DNA from: JBEBGV01 sp040081265
Lineage (GTDB): Bacteria > Acidobacteriota > Vicinamibacteria > Vicinamibacterales > UBA2999
DNA length: 64,000 bases
Direction of reading: 5' to 3'
Assembly (NCBI GenBank): GCA_040081265.1
Contig: JBEBGV010000012.1
Location: forward strand, 1 to 64,000
The notes beneath the pieces were generated by a model. The model saw nothing but the letters and a program-made list of their open reading frames with translations. It had not been told where the DNA came from and did no database searches. The translations under genes were made by a program, and so were the position numbers. Below are positions 34,595 through 43,278 of the stretch, in pieces (within the stretch, counting starts at the first letter, position 1; each line of letters opens with the position of its first letter).

Positions 34595-35633
34595 GTAACA
34601 GCCCGGCCGCAAGCGGCAGCTGCGGCGCACTCGAGGCCGCGTCGCTCACGTGCAGGGCACCCTCGGCCCCGATCGACGCGATCGCCTCACGTGCCAGTTC
34701 GAGATGCCTCGCGGAAAATCCAGCGGGATTGCTGTAGAACGCGTAGGACGGCACGTGATGAAACGGTGCCAGGTAGGAAAATCCCCCGTAGGTTCCGACA
34801 AACGCCCGCGCCCCGGCCACCAGCGCGTCCTGCACGTGGAGGTTTCTCGACGGGTCGAGGCCTTCCGGCAACCGATGAATGGCAGGGTCCGGAGCGGCGT
34901 GGGCGTCGTGATCGTCAATGGCCAGTCCGGTGGACAGCGCAATCACCGGACCTTCCTTCGCCAGCGACCGGAGCACGCGCGACGCAAACGCCCGATTGGC
35001 CTCGGTCGCCGGGAAGCATTCATTGAAATAGAACTTGGTCGCCACATACGACGCCGGCATCGGCGGCACACCGACACGGTCCGGCGAGGGCAGGCGGACA
35101 TAACGCGTGTGCCGTCTCACCCATCGCGTGTCCAGGTGCTTCCACCAGAACGGGTTGAGCACGTCGTACATCCTGGATGGATGAAGCACCGACCATGAAT
35201 CAATCCTGAACTTCCGCGCAGCGCCCTCGATCAGCCTCTCGTCGAACGAAGTGAGACGCGTCTGTTTCTGCTCACCCAGATCGCGGACACGCTGATCGTG
35301 CTGCTCCCGAAACACGTCCGGGGTCACCTGCTCGAACACGTCGGCATAGCGGGAGGCGAACGACCGATACCAGGACGCCGTTCCCCCTCTGGACAGCACG
35401 ACCCACCTGTCCGGCGTCACGTCGAAACGCTGGGCGCACCACGCCAGAAAGGGCACCCAGTAGAGCAGCTCGAATCCGACTTCGCCAAGCCACGGACCGG
35501 CGATGATCGGCTGCGAACGCGCGGCGATCGCCTCGAAGTCGCGCTCGAACTGTGCCGACACGCGACTGGCGCGCCAGCGACTGGCCGCCAGTCGAGCCTG
35601 CCTTGGAATGAGACGCCTGAGGCCGCGCGACAC
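34587..35633 (-). CDS. Family A putative glycosyltransferase, copy A2
   Basis: 348 residues from GTG. Signature IIAGPWLGEVGFELLYWVPF at about 43, VVLSRGGTASWYRSF, LHPSRMYDVLNPFWW, ATKFYFNECFPATEANRAF, STGLAIDDHDAH, and VAGARAFVGTYGGFSYLAPF. It is closer to the A module of the fusion protein and to A5 (shared TYGGFSYLAP) than to A1 and A3 (TCGSxAWLAP), so family A has two branches. It lies 9 bp after the second NeuA-like gene, linking this branch to a CMP-sugar donor. Donor and acceptor have not been assigned. Confidence 0.6.
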   Translation of the reverse strand: MSRGLRRLIPRQARLAASRWRASRVSAQFERDFEAIAARSQPIIAGPWLGEVGFELLYWVPFLAWCAQRFDVTPDRWVVLSRGGTASWYRSFASRYADVFEQVTPDVFREQHDQRVRDLGEQKQTRLTSFDERLIEGAARKFRIDSWSVLHPSRMYDVLNPFWWKHLDTRWVRRHTRYVRLPSPDRVGVPPMPASYVATKFYFNECFPATEANRAFASRVLRSLAKEGPVIALSTGLAIDDHDAHAAPDPAIHRLPEGLDPSRNLHVQDALVAGARAFVGTYGGFSYLAPFHHVPSYAFYSNPAGFSARHLELAREAIASIGAEGALHVSDAASSAPQLPLAAGLLRD

Positions 35634-35642
35634 CAGGAGCCC

Positions 35643-36368
35643 TTACGCCCCCCCGAGGCGTCGCTCCGCCTCGTACCAGTCGTCCATCGAGTCGATGCTG
35701 AGGGAGTCGCGCGAATCAATCAGCAGCGGCCGGCAGTCGTTGCCGTAGATATTGCCGAAGGTCTCGATCGTCTTCCGCCAGCATGCGTACACCGTTCCGT
35801 CACGCACATAGGCCGGCCGGGCGTCCTGACGGCGCGTGATCCGCGCACCATCGGGGAGAAACGGATGCAGTCGCCCGTCTGCAATGCGCATCACATAGTC
35901 CGGAGACAGGTGGCGCGGCAACTCGACCACGCTGACGACCGAATCGCTCTGGTCGTCCGCCAGGCGTTCAACCGCATGCCTGATGTGGTCCGGTTTCCTC
36001 AGCGGCGACGTGGGTTGCAGGATGAGCACGATCTCGGGCTGCCATCCGTCACGAGCCAGCACCTCGAGCACGTGCTGCAGCACAGGCAGCATCGCGGTGT
36101 CATCGGCCGCGAGCTCGGTCGGTCGAAGGAACGGCACCTCGAGCCCCGCACGACGACCCGCGTCGGCGATCTCAGCATCCTCAGTAGACAGCACGATCCG
36201 GTCGCACACGCCCGATCCGACCGCAGCGGCGGCCGTATAGTCGAGCAACGGACGGCCCGCCAGCGGGCGGACATTCTTGCGCGGAACCCCCTTCGACCCG
36301 CCGCGTGCGGGAACGATACCCAGCACGGTCGGCTTGTGTCGATCGGCGTCGCTCCTGGTTGCGGTCAT
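35643..36368 (-). CDS. CMP-nonulosonate cytidylyltransferase (NeuA-like), copy 2
   Basis: 241 residues. IVPARGGSKGVPRKNVRPL is the CTP-binding loop at about 18-36; VLSTEDAEIADAG, LILQPTSPLRKP and IYGNDCRPLLIDSRDSLSI are typical of the NeuA branch acting on legionaminic- or pseudaminic-like acids. It forms a set with NeuC-like (37.3 kb) and NeuB-like (38.4 kb) genes, so the CMP sugar made here is probably a HexNAc-derived nonulosonate. Its ATG overlaps the methyltransferase stop. Confidence 0.9.
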   Translation of the reverse strand: MTATRSDADRHKPTVLGIVPARGGSKGVPRKNVRPLAGRPLLDYTAAAAVGSGVCDRIVLSTEDAEIADAGRRAGLEVPFLRPTELAADDTAMLPVLQHVLEVLARDGWQPEIVLILQPTSPLRKPDHIRHAVERLADDQSDSVVSVVELPRHLSPDYVMRIADGRLHPFLPDGARITRRQDARPAYVRDGTVYACWRKTIETFGNIYGNDCRPLLIDSRDSLSIDSMDDWYEAERRLGGA

Positions 36369-37291
36369 CGCGGCGCGTTCTGCACGAACCGCACTTCGCG
36401 GAGCATCTCACCGGCCGACGCGACACCGGACACTGGCTCGGTGCGAACCCCGGGCTGGCACGCATAACTGATGTGCAGGTGGTCGGCCGCGTAGTCGGTG
36501 CGCAGCACTGCGAACCCGGCCCTGGCCAGGTACGCCTTCATGGTCGATTCGGTCAGGTAATAGGGGTGGTCGATTTTCACCGCAGCTTCAACCGACCAGT
36601 TCCGCAGATACGCCGCGCGGAAATCGACAATGTCGACAAACAGCAACCCGTTCGGCGTCAGCAGGTCGCGCACGCGATGCAACGTCCCTGACACGTCGAG
36701 CAGGTGATCCACGGTCTGACAGATGATGACGACGTCGAAGCGTCGGCTGCCGAAGTCGAACTCCTCGATCAGGCCGGTGATGGTCTCGAGACCCAGTTGT
36801 CGCGCCTGCTCCACTTCAAGCGGCGCGGGATCGATGAGCGTCCCCCTCAGCCCGAACTCCTCCGCGAAATGGTGCGCGACGACCCCGGTCGACCCGCCGA
36901 TGTCGAGCATCGACTGGTAACCACGACCGGCGACAAACGGCCGAAGGAAACCAGCGCGTTCGATCGCGTACTCACGCTGTTCCGCCTGGATCGTCCTGGC
37001 GTCGATCAGTCGGCCGTGGAAGGCGCTGACGAGAGGACGATACACGCCATCGTAGAAACGGCCGTAGGCCTGCGCGTCCATCCGTGGATTGAGAAAGACC
37101 AGGCCGCACTCGCTGCACGCATGGGCCTGCGCCGGGAACCCGTAACGGTCAACGTGAGTCAGCACGACCAACGACGAGGCGCCGCACAGGTTGCAGTGCT
37201 CGATGACGTCCTTCCGCTGTGCGCTGTAGTCGTAGCCGAGCGCGGCAATCCGCGCGCGGCGGTCGGGAGTCGTGACGGTGCTGTCGGCCAT
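36365..37291 (-). CDS. Class I methyltransferase with zinc knuckle, copy 2
   Basis: 308 residues from the ATG at 37291. HCNLCGASS and HACSECGLVFLNP provide four zinc-type cysteines in the first 70 residues. SAM motif LDIGGSTGVVAHHF follows, then IICQTVDHLLDVSGT, where the usual EH after motif IV is DH. The frame is open further upstream to 37537, but that would run through the NeuC stop. It sits inside the NeuA-NeuC-NeuB set and probably methylates the nonulosonate or its precursor. Confidence 0.8.
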   Translation of the reverse strand: MADSTVTTPDRRARIAALGYDYSAQRKDVIEHCNLCGASSLVVLTHVDRYGFPAQAHACSECGLVFLNPRMDAQAYGRFYDGVYRPLVSAFHGRLIDARTIQAEQREYAIERAGFLRPFVAGRGYQSMLDIGGSTGVVAHHFAEEFGLRGTLIDPAPLEVEQARQLGLETITGLIEEFDFGSRRFDVVIICQTVDHLLDVSGTLHRVRDLLTPNGLLFVDIVDFRAAYLRNWSVEAAVKIDHPYYLTESTMKAYLARAGFAVLRTDYAADHLHISYACQPGVRTEPVSGVASAGEMLREVRFVQNAPR

Positions 37292-37296
37292 ATGGG

Positions 37297-38451
37297 CTAG
37301 TAGGTCAGTCGCTTTTCGACGGTCAGTTCGGCGCTGGCCAGCACCTCGGCGATGCGCGCCCCGGCCTTCCCGTCGCCGTACAGGAGGTCCCGGACCGGGC
37401 GCGGGCTCCGACGATGGGCTGCAATCGCCTCGCCGATAGCGCGTCGATCGTGCGGCACGTCGATCACGTTCTTGCCGCGCTCCCGCCCCTGCTGGCGGCT
37501 CCCGATGTTCACCGCCGGGACGCCGAGGTAGGAGCATTCCCGGATCGCCACGCTAGAGTTGCCGACAATCGCCGTTGCACTGTAGAGCAGGCGCAGGAAG
37601 TCGTCCGGCGCCATGTTGCGGAACAGATGGAAGTTCGCCGGGTCCTCGAGTTCGCGGAAGACGCGAATCCCCTTCGACGTACCGTCGGAGCCGGCATCGA
37701 CATTTGGCCAGAACCACAGCACCGGCAGTCCGACATCCTTCACGGCGTACAACGTCTCGTCCACCTGCTGACGGGCCTCGTCATACTCGGTCGTGACCGG
37801 ATGCTGCATCACAACGAGATAGCCGTTCGACAAATCGGCTTTCGGGCCAACGCCGCCGTACTTCTCGAAGGGGTCGAAGTTCATCGCCGGGTCGGCGGCG
37901 ACCGCATCCGCGATGTCGATCGACGGACATCCGGTCACCACGACGTGCTTCGGATCTTCCCCCAGACGACGCACTCGCTCCGCAGCCTGTTCTGTCGACA
38001 CCAGGTGGAGATTCGACAGCTTGGTGACCGCGTGCCGGACCTTCTCGTCGATCGAACCTGTGACCTCACCGCCCTGCACGTGGACAACCGGAATGTTCAT
38101 GTACGACGCCGCCACCGCGTTGGCGAGGGTCTCGTACCGGTCCGCAATCGTGACCACCGCGTCGGGCCGGAGGTTGTCGAACACGGTCGCCAGCTCGACG
38201 AGGCCGAGCCCGGTGGACTTGGCCGACGTCACCAGGTTCTCACCCTCGACGACCATATACACGCGGGCTGCAATCGGAAACCCATCGCGCTCGATGGTCT
38301 GGATGGCGCTGCCGTACCGGTCGAGCAGCGCTGAGGCCGCAACAACGAGCTGCAGCTCGAGGTCAGGGTGGTCGTGGATGGCACGAAGCGCAGTACGAAT
38401 CCGGGAGTAGCTCGGGCGCGCGGTCACGACCACGCAGATCTTTCGTTTCAC
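37297..38451 (-). CDS. NeuC-like UDP-HexNAc 2-epimerase (hydrolysing), copy 1
   Basis: 384 residues. It should hydrolyse and epimerise a UDP-HexNAc at C2 to give ManNAc or a 6-deoxy analogue, the NeuB substrate. VTARPSYSRIRT is the N-terminal loop; TIADRYETLANAVAASYMN, HVQGGEVTGSIDE and HAVTKLSNLHL are the active-site segments of NeuC/LegG proteins; WPNVDAGSDG and NIGSRQQGRERGKNVIDV bind the UDP. It has ATGA overlap with the NeuB-like gene. Confidence 0.92.
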   Translation of the reverse strand: MKRKICVVVTARPSYSRIRTALRAIHDHPDLELQLVVAASALLDRYGSAIQTIERDGFPIAARVYMVVEGENLVTSAKSTGLGLVELATVFDNLRPDAVVTIADRYETLANAVAASYMNIPVVHVQGGEVTGSIDEKVRHAVTKLSNLHLVSTEQAAERVRRLGEDPKHVVVTGCPSIDIADAVAADPAMNFDPFEKYGGVGPKADLSNGYLVVMQHPVTTEYDEARQQVDETLYAVKDVGLPVLWFWPNVDAGSDGTSKGIRVFRELEDPANFHLFRNMAPDDFLRLLYSATAIVGNSSVAIRECSYLGVPAVNIGSRQQGRERGKNVIDVPHDRRAIGEAIAAHRRSPRPVRDLLYGDGKAGARIAEVLASAELTVEKRLTY

Positions 38452-39500
38452 GACGAGAGCCCTTCGATGTCTTCGACGGCCAGCAGCGCGTCGGCGTCGA
38501 CGGCACGTCGAAGCGTGCGGCCGACAATGTCATTCAGGCGATCGGGCGGCAGGCCCGTTCCCGGTTTCTTCAGCACGACATCGTCGTGGCTGAGCACGGT
38601 GCCGGCAGGAAGACCGCGAGCCGCCACGATGCTTCTGGTGAAGATGCGGCGCAATGGCACCGTATCGGCAGCCAGCGCGTCCTTATCCACGGGATGGTCC
38701 CGCATGCGCTCGATGAAACGGATGCCGTCGACCAGCTGGCGGAGCTCGGCAGTGGTAACCGAGGCTGGTACGTCGGGACCAAACATCTCCCGCGACATCG
38801 TGACATGCAGCTCGAGGAGGTCTGCCCCCATCGTCGCGGCTGCGAGCCCCGGGTAAATCGTGGCCGAGTGGTCAGACAGGCCGACGAGACAGGCGTAGCG
38901 TTCGCGAAAGACGGTGAGCATGTTCAGCCCGATCTTCTCAGGCGGGCACGGGTACGCCGTCGTGCACTGGAAGACGCCAACCCGCGCGCCCTTCGATCGC
39001 ACTCGTGCCACGGCGGCGTCGGTGTCCTCGAGTGTGCTCATGCCGGTCGAGAGCAGAACCGGGGAACCCGTGGCCGCCATCCGATCCGTGAGCTCGACGT
39101 TGAAGCTTTCACCCGAGCCCACCTTCCACAGCGGCATGCCGATGCGCTCGAGCATGTCGACGGCCTGGACTGAAAACGCGGACGACAGGAACACCAGCCC
39201 GCGTTGCCGGGCGTGCTCGGCCAGTCCGGCCCACTGCTCCTCGGCGAACTCCATCCGCTTCCAATAACCGTAGCGGGTGGTGTCCTGACGACTGAATGCG
39301 ACACGGAAGGGCTCGGACGGGGTGCTTTCGGCGGCAGCGATGTGGGTCTGGAACTTGACTGCATCGGCCCCGGCGGTCGCGATAGCGTCGATGAACGCGT
39401 GAGCCTGCCCGAGGCTGCCGTCGTGCGTCAGCGCAACCTCGCCAATGATCAGGCAGCGCCCCTGGCCGAGCCGGTCGAGCGCCGGGTGTGTAATGGTCAT
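38448..39500 (-). CDS. NeuB-like nonulosonate synthase, copy 2
   Basis: 350 residues. LIIGEVALTHDGSLGQAHAF near the start, FQCTTAYPCPPE, GLSDHSATI and ADLLELHVTMSREM are the PEP/metal-site segments, and a SAF domain ends the protein (SIVAARGLPAGTVLSHDDV). GEVALTHDG replaces the common GEIGxNHxG, so it belongs to a divergent NeuB branch. With the adjacent NeuC- and NeuA-like genes it gives a complete route from UDP-HexNAc to a CMP-nonulosonate. It overlaps A3 by 4 bp. Confidence 0.9.
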   Translation of the reverse strand: MTITHPALDRLGQGRCLIIGEVALTHDGSLGQAHAFIDAIATAGADAVKFQTHIAAAESTPSEPFRVAFSRQDTTRYGYWKRMEFAEEQWAGLAEHARQRGLVFLSSAFSVQAVDMLERIGMPLWKVGSGESFNVELTDRMAATGSPVLLSTGMSTLEDTDAAVARVRSKGARVGVFQCTTAYPCPPEKIGLNMLTVFRERYACLVGLSDHSATIYPGLAAATMGADLLELHVTMSREMFGPDVPASVTTAELRQLVDGIRFIERMRDHPVDKDALAADTVPLRRIFTRSIVAARGLPAGTVLSHDDVVLKKPGTGLPPDRLNDIVGRTLRRAVDADALLAVEDIEGLSS

Positions 39501-40540
39501 AGTCCTGCCAGTGGATACGCGCCACGAAGATCAGCGGGCGCGAAGTATGCCCCACCCATCTTGTGCGCAGCCCGCAGCGCCACGCCGAGATGGGCATGCA
39601 GCCATTTCGGATCGACAAACAATGCCGAGGTGTTGACGCCCAGCATCGGCGCCAGCCATGCGACGCTTCCGCAGGTGCCGACAAACGCGCGGGCGCCGGC
39701 AATGATCTGCGTCTGCACACCCAGGTTGTTGCTCGGCGTCATCCACGACTTGGCGCTGATCACCCGGGATCCGTTCACGAGCTCATAGTCGGCGTGCTCG
39801 TCGAGGGTCAGCCCCGTGTCGAGAAGGACGACAGGCACCTGCTCCGCAAGAGTGGCGACCTGCGCCGTCAGCAGCCGGCGTACGAGAGGCGTGTCCGGCA
39901 TGGATCTCGCCGCATAGAACTTCACCGCGACATAGTCGTGAGGAAGGTCTGGCAACGGTATCGCCTGGGGTGCCGTCATGCGCTGGTAACGGGTGTGACT
40001 GTCGATGAAGCTGAGTGGCCGGTGCCCAGACCAGAACATCGAGAACAGGCGATACATCAGCGACGGGTGCACCACCCGCGCCCCATCCAGGCCGAGGCGG
40101 GCCTGAACTCCCGCTGTGACTTCACGATCGAAAGGCGACACCTCGAGCTGCTTGACCTTGCCGCGCTCTGCGACCCGGGTGGCGAATGTGGACGGCGAGA
40201 CATCGTCCCAGATCTCGACGTAGCGGCTCGCGATGCCGTCATACCACCCGCCCACTCCCCCGCGTGAGACCGCCACGACCCGCGCAGGGTCTAGTCGAAA
40301 GGCGTCCTTGACCCAGCGCAGGAAAGGAACCCAGTAGAGAACCTCGTAGCCAACTTCCGACAGCCACGGACCAACGATCACCGGGTGATTGCCACGCGTC
40401 AGATCGTCGATCTCACGCTCGATCGCCCACTCGATCTTCCAGGCCTGCCGGTCCTCATCGAGCTGCGTCCGGTGCCGGCGGGCGTCCCGGACAGGACGGC
40501 CAATCCGCTTGAGCCAGTCAGGCGCCAGCGCGTCAGCCAT
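39497..40540 (-). CDS. Family A putative glycosyltransferase, copy A3
   Basis: 347 residues. Signature IVGPWLSEVGYEVLYWVPFL at about 55, VAVSRGGVGGWYDGI, VHPSLMYRLFSMFW, LPHDYVAVKFYAA, LDTGLTLDEHADY, and IAGARAFVGTCGSVAWLAPML. It belongs to the TCGSxAWLAP branch with A1. Here the middle acidic motif reads DEH instead of DDH. It lies directly between the NeuB-like gene and the B-A fusion gene, with one shared base to the latter, so its donor is likely to be the CMP sugar made by this gene set (inference). Confidence 0.62.
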   Translation of the reverse strand: MADALAPDWLKRIGRPVRDARRHRTQLDEDRQAWKIEWAIEREIDDLTRGNHPVIVGPWLSEVGYEVLYWVPFLRWVKDAFRLDPARVVAVSRGGVGGWYDGIASRYVEIWDDVSPSTFATRVAERGKVKQLEVSPFDREVTAGVQARLGLDGARVVHPSLMYRLFSMFWSGHRPLSFIDSHTRYQRMTAPQAIPLPDLPHDYVAVKFYAARSMPDTPLVRRLLTAQVATLAEQVPVVLLDTGLTLDEHADYELVNGSRVISAKSWMTPSNNLGVQTQIIAGARAFVGTCGSVAWLAPMLGVNTSALFVDPKWLHAHLGVALRAAHKMGGAYFAPADLRGAYPLAGL

Positions 40541-43278
40541 CAGTTGGATGAAGGGCCTCGAGAGGACTTCGCGGCAGAGCCTGCCAGCGCCGCCATGACC
40601 TCACCGGTCGAGCCGCCAAAACCCAGCCGTATCAAGTCGATCGCCCGCAGGTCCAGTTCCACGAAGGCGCCGAGTTTCAGCGCGGCAAAGACACGCTTGG
40701 CGACCTCCAGGTGATCGAACCTGAAGCCGTTGACGTGCGAATAGAAGGCCAGCGTATCGGTGCCAACAAACGGCGCCAGGTAGGAGAAGCCGCCATACGT
40801 TCCAACAAATGCTTGCGCTCCGGCGATCACACGGGTCTGCACGTCGAGGTTCGTCTCGGGCGTCATGAGGTGATCGATGCTGTGCAGCCTGGCGCGATTC
40901 ACGCGAGGCATGTCCTCGTGGTCATCGAAGCGGTGGCCAGTGTTCAGGAGCACGACGTCGGTGTGCTGCGTCAGCTCTTCCAGGTACGACGCGGCAAACG
41001 CCCGGTTCTCCGGCGTCTCCGGCAACGCCGTGTTCCCGTAGAACTTCGCCGCCACGTACCGGTCAGGCAAGTGGGCACGCAACGGACCCAGTTCGAGTGA
41101 GGGCAAGGCCGAGAAGCTGGTGAAGGACTCGAGCAGCGCGAGGGATGTCTTCTGAAACCAGAACAGGGTGAACACACGGTACATCAACGAGGGGTGCAGT
41201 ACGAGGGGTGCCTTGATGCCTCGCTTCGCCACAACCTTGTCGATGATCGTCTGATCAAAGCTCGAGATGCCCAGGTGCTTCAGGCGACCTTCCTGCTCGT
41301 TGATGCGCGCGTCGTTCGCCTGGCGGAACTGGTCGGGCGTGTAGATGCTGAAGATGTCCTCGTAGTTCGGCGTGATGTGCGAGTACCACGAGGACGCACC
41401 GCCGCGCGAAATCACCGTGAGCTGCGCCGGATCGAAGTTGCCGTAGGTCTTGGCCCACGCAAGGAAGGGAATCCAGTAGAGCAGCTCAAAGCCGGTCTCT
41501 GACAGCCACGGTCCGAGAATGATCGGACGACCGCTGCGGCCGAGCATCGTGATGAACTCGCGCGCGTCTTCCGCTTCCGGGAGGTCCCACCCAACGGGTT
41601 TCTTTGCCGGATCGCGCTGGCGGCCAAGCTTTGGCGTCAGTGCGGATGGCGTGCCCGGCGCCTGCGGTGCGGCCGGCGCAACCTCACGCTCCTTGTCCTT
41701 CTCGACCAGCTGTGACTGGGCAAACTGCTTGATCTCGACGAAGAACCGGCGCCGTCCGTCCATCAGGCGCTTGCGCCACGTCCGGCGGATGTCCTTTCGC
41801 CAGGGTTGTGTCGCCAGCAGTGCCTGCAGCACCCCGGCAAGGGGATACGCCGGAATGCGCCACGCGAGGTCCAGCACCGATGCCGTGACTGGCGCAGGCG
41901 GTGGCATGGCTGCCACACGCTCGACCACCTCGGCAAATTTCGGCGTGGCAGCCACGTCCAGTCCGAACGGACGGATGAAACCCTGAACGAACGCCGCGGC
42001 CTTGCTGTCGCCGCCACCGTCACCCGCCAGAGTCGATGCCACCTGTTCGAGGTGGTCATCAAACGATCTGGCGACTCGCAGCAGCCCTCCACCGACGGTG
42101 GTCAGGTAGTGGAAGTGAATCGTGCCTTCCTGGTTGTGCACCGAGATCTGGTCGTCGAGAATCGTATGGACCGGCTTGCCGACGGCCGCAGCCTCGAGAA
42201 ACGCGCTGGTGTTCAGGCCGACCACACCCGCCGCGTAGTACATCGAGTCGAAGTAGTCGTCCTTCGCCTCATCGTCCACAGGGTGCGCACCCCAGAAGGC
42301 CAGATTGCGATAGCCGGACAGATCAACCGACTTCCACTCCTGCAATCGCTGGGGATGGGGGCGTATGAGGATGCCAATGTCTTTCAACCGCGGATCGGCG
42401 CTCGCCCGCACCGCGGCAACCCAGCGCTCGACGAACAGCGCTTCGTTGGCAGTGCCTCGGAACAGCGACGAGCAGAGATACAGCAGGTAGGGTCGATCGC
42501 TGCGGATACCAGTCCGCGAGGAAAACTGCTCCCGAGTGCGTGACGGCTGGCGGCCGAACCACTGGTCGTAACACTGTGCACCCGTCACCGTAACCAGCGA
42601 CTCCGGCACGCCGTGCATCTCGATCGCTTCGCTCTTCTGGACCGGATTCCACACCACGATCGAGTCTGGGAGATTGCGCAGGAGTGCCTTGCTGGACAAG
42701 TGGTCCCAGCTGGCGATCGGCAGCATCGTTCGTACGCCAACCGCCTTGGCCGCAGCCATGTGCTCCATCTGCGGCGAGCCCAGCTCGACCAGGGGCGTGA
42801 TCAGGACAAGGTCCGGACGTTGCTCGCGGATGTAGGCCTCGAGGTGCCGCGCCCTGGGGAGCGATCGCTCGATCGAACGGAGGATGGCGCCAAGCCGCTG
42901 CCGCTGAGCAGCCGCGCGGAACTTTTCGGCGACCCGCACGATCAGCCGCGGTGCGCGTTCGCGGGCGCGTGCGGTGAGGTGCGGGGTCGAGGCGTACCGC
43001 GGATCGAGGTAACGGAGATAGTCGATGCCCAACCGGAGGCGCCTCGCGAACTCGCCCCAGAGCCCAGGGGCCCGGCCTGGCGTGACGTCCAGCGTGACGT
43101 TCGGATAGCGTGACGCGAGGCGCTCAGCGAGGCCTCTGCCTCCCATCGACTCTTCACGATCGGCGACGAGTCGCACCTCGTGCCCACGCTCGGCAAGCGC
43201 GGCGATCGGCGCCTCGAAGAGGCGGAGGTAAGCGTAGTGCCTGCAGAAGAAGAGAATGCGCAATCTCGTTGGGTCCAC
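40540..43278 (-). CDS. Family B - family A fusion, putative two-domain glycosyltransferase
   Basis: 912 residues from GTG. Residues 1-520 are family B: ILFFCRHYAYLRLFE at the N-terminus, RPDLVLITPLVELGSPQ, SWDHLSSKALLRNLP, VTGAQCYDQWFGR, LIRPHPQRLQEW and NTSAFLEAAAVGKPV. Residues 520-584 are a charged and Ala/Pro-rich linker (EKDKEREVAPAAPQAPG). Residues 585-912 are family A, starting with IILGPWLSETGFELLYWIPF and ending with IAGAQAFVGTYGGFSYLAPF. The A part ends in a short Ser-rich tail. The fusion is in frame and both halves keep all family motifs, so both are probably active. It implies that A and B act on successive steps of one glycan. Confidence 0.72.
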   Translation of the reverse strand: MDPTRLRILFFCRHYAYLRLFEAPIAALAERGHEVRLVADREESMGGRGLAERLASRYPNVTLDVTPGRAPGLWGEFARRLRLGIDYLRYLDPRYASTPHLTARARERAPRLIVRVAEKFRAAAQRQRLGAILRSIERSLPRARHLEAYIREQRPDLVLITPLVELGSPQMEHMAAAKAVGVRTMLPIASWDHLSSKALLRNLPDSIVVWNPVQKSEAIEMHGVPESLVTVTGAQCYDQWFGRQPSRTREQFSSRTGIRSDRPYLLYLCSSLFRGTANEALFVERWVAAVRASADPRLKDIGILIRPHPQRLQEWKSVDLSGYRNLAFWGAHPVDDEAKDDYFDSMYYAAGVVGLNTSAFLEAAAVGKPVHTILDDQISVHNQEGTIHFHYLTTVGGGLLRVARSFDDHLEQVASTLAGDGGGDSKAAAFVQGFIRPFGLDVAATPKFAEVVERVAAMPPPAPVTASVLDLAWRIPAYPLAGVLQALLATQPWRKDIRRTWRKRLMDGRRRFFVEIKQFAQSQLVEKDKEREVAPAAPQAPGTPSALTPKLGRQRDPAKKPVGWDLPEAEDAREFITMLGRSGRPIILGPWLSETGFELLYWIPFLAWAKTYGNFDPAQLTVISRGGASSWYSHITPNYEDIFSIYTPDQFRQANDARINEQEGRLKHLGISSFDQTIIDKVVAKRGIKAPLVLHPSLMYRVFTLFWFQKTSLALLESFTSFSALPSLELGPLRAHLPDRYVAAKFYGNTALPETPENRAFAASYLEELTQHTDVVLLNTGHRFDDHEDMPRVNRARLHSIDHLMTPETNLDVQTRVIAGAQAFVGTYGGFSYLAPFVGTDTLAFYSHVNGFRFDHLEVAKRVFAALKLGAFVELDLRAIDLIRLGFGGSTGEVMAALAGSAAKSSRGPSSN

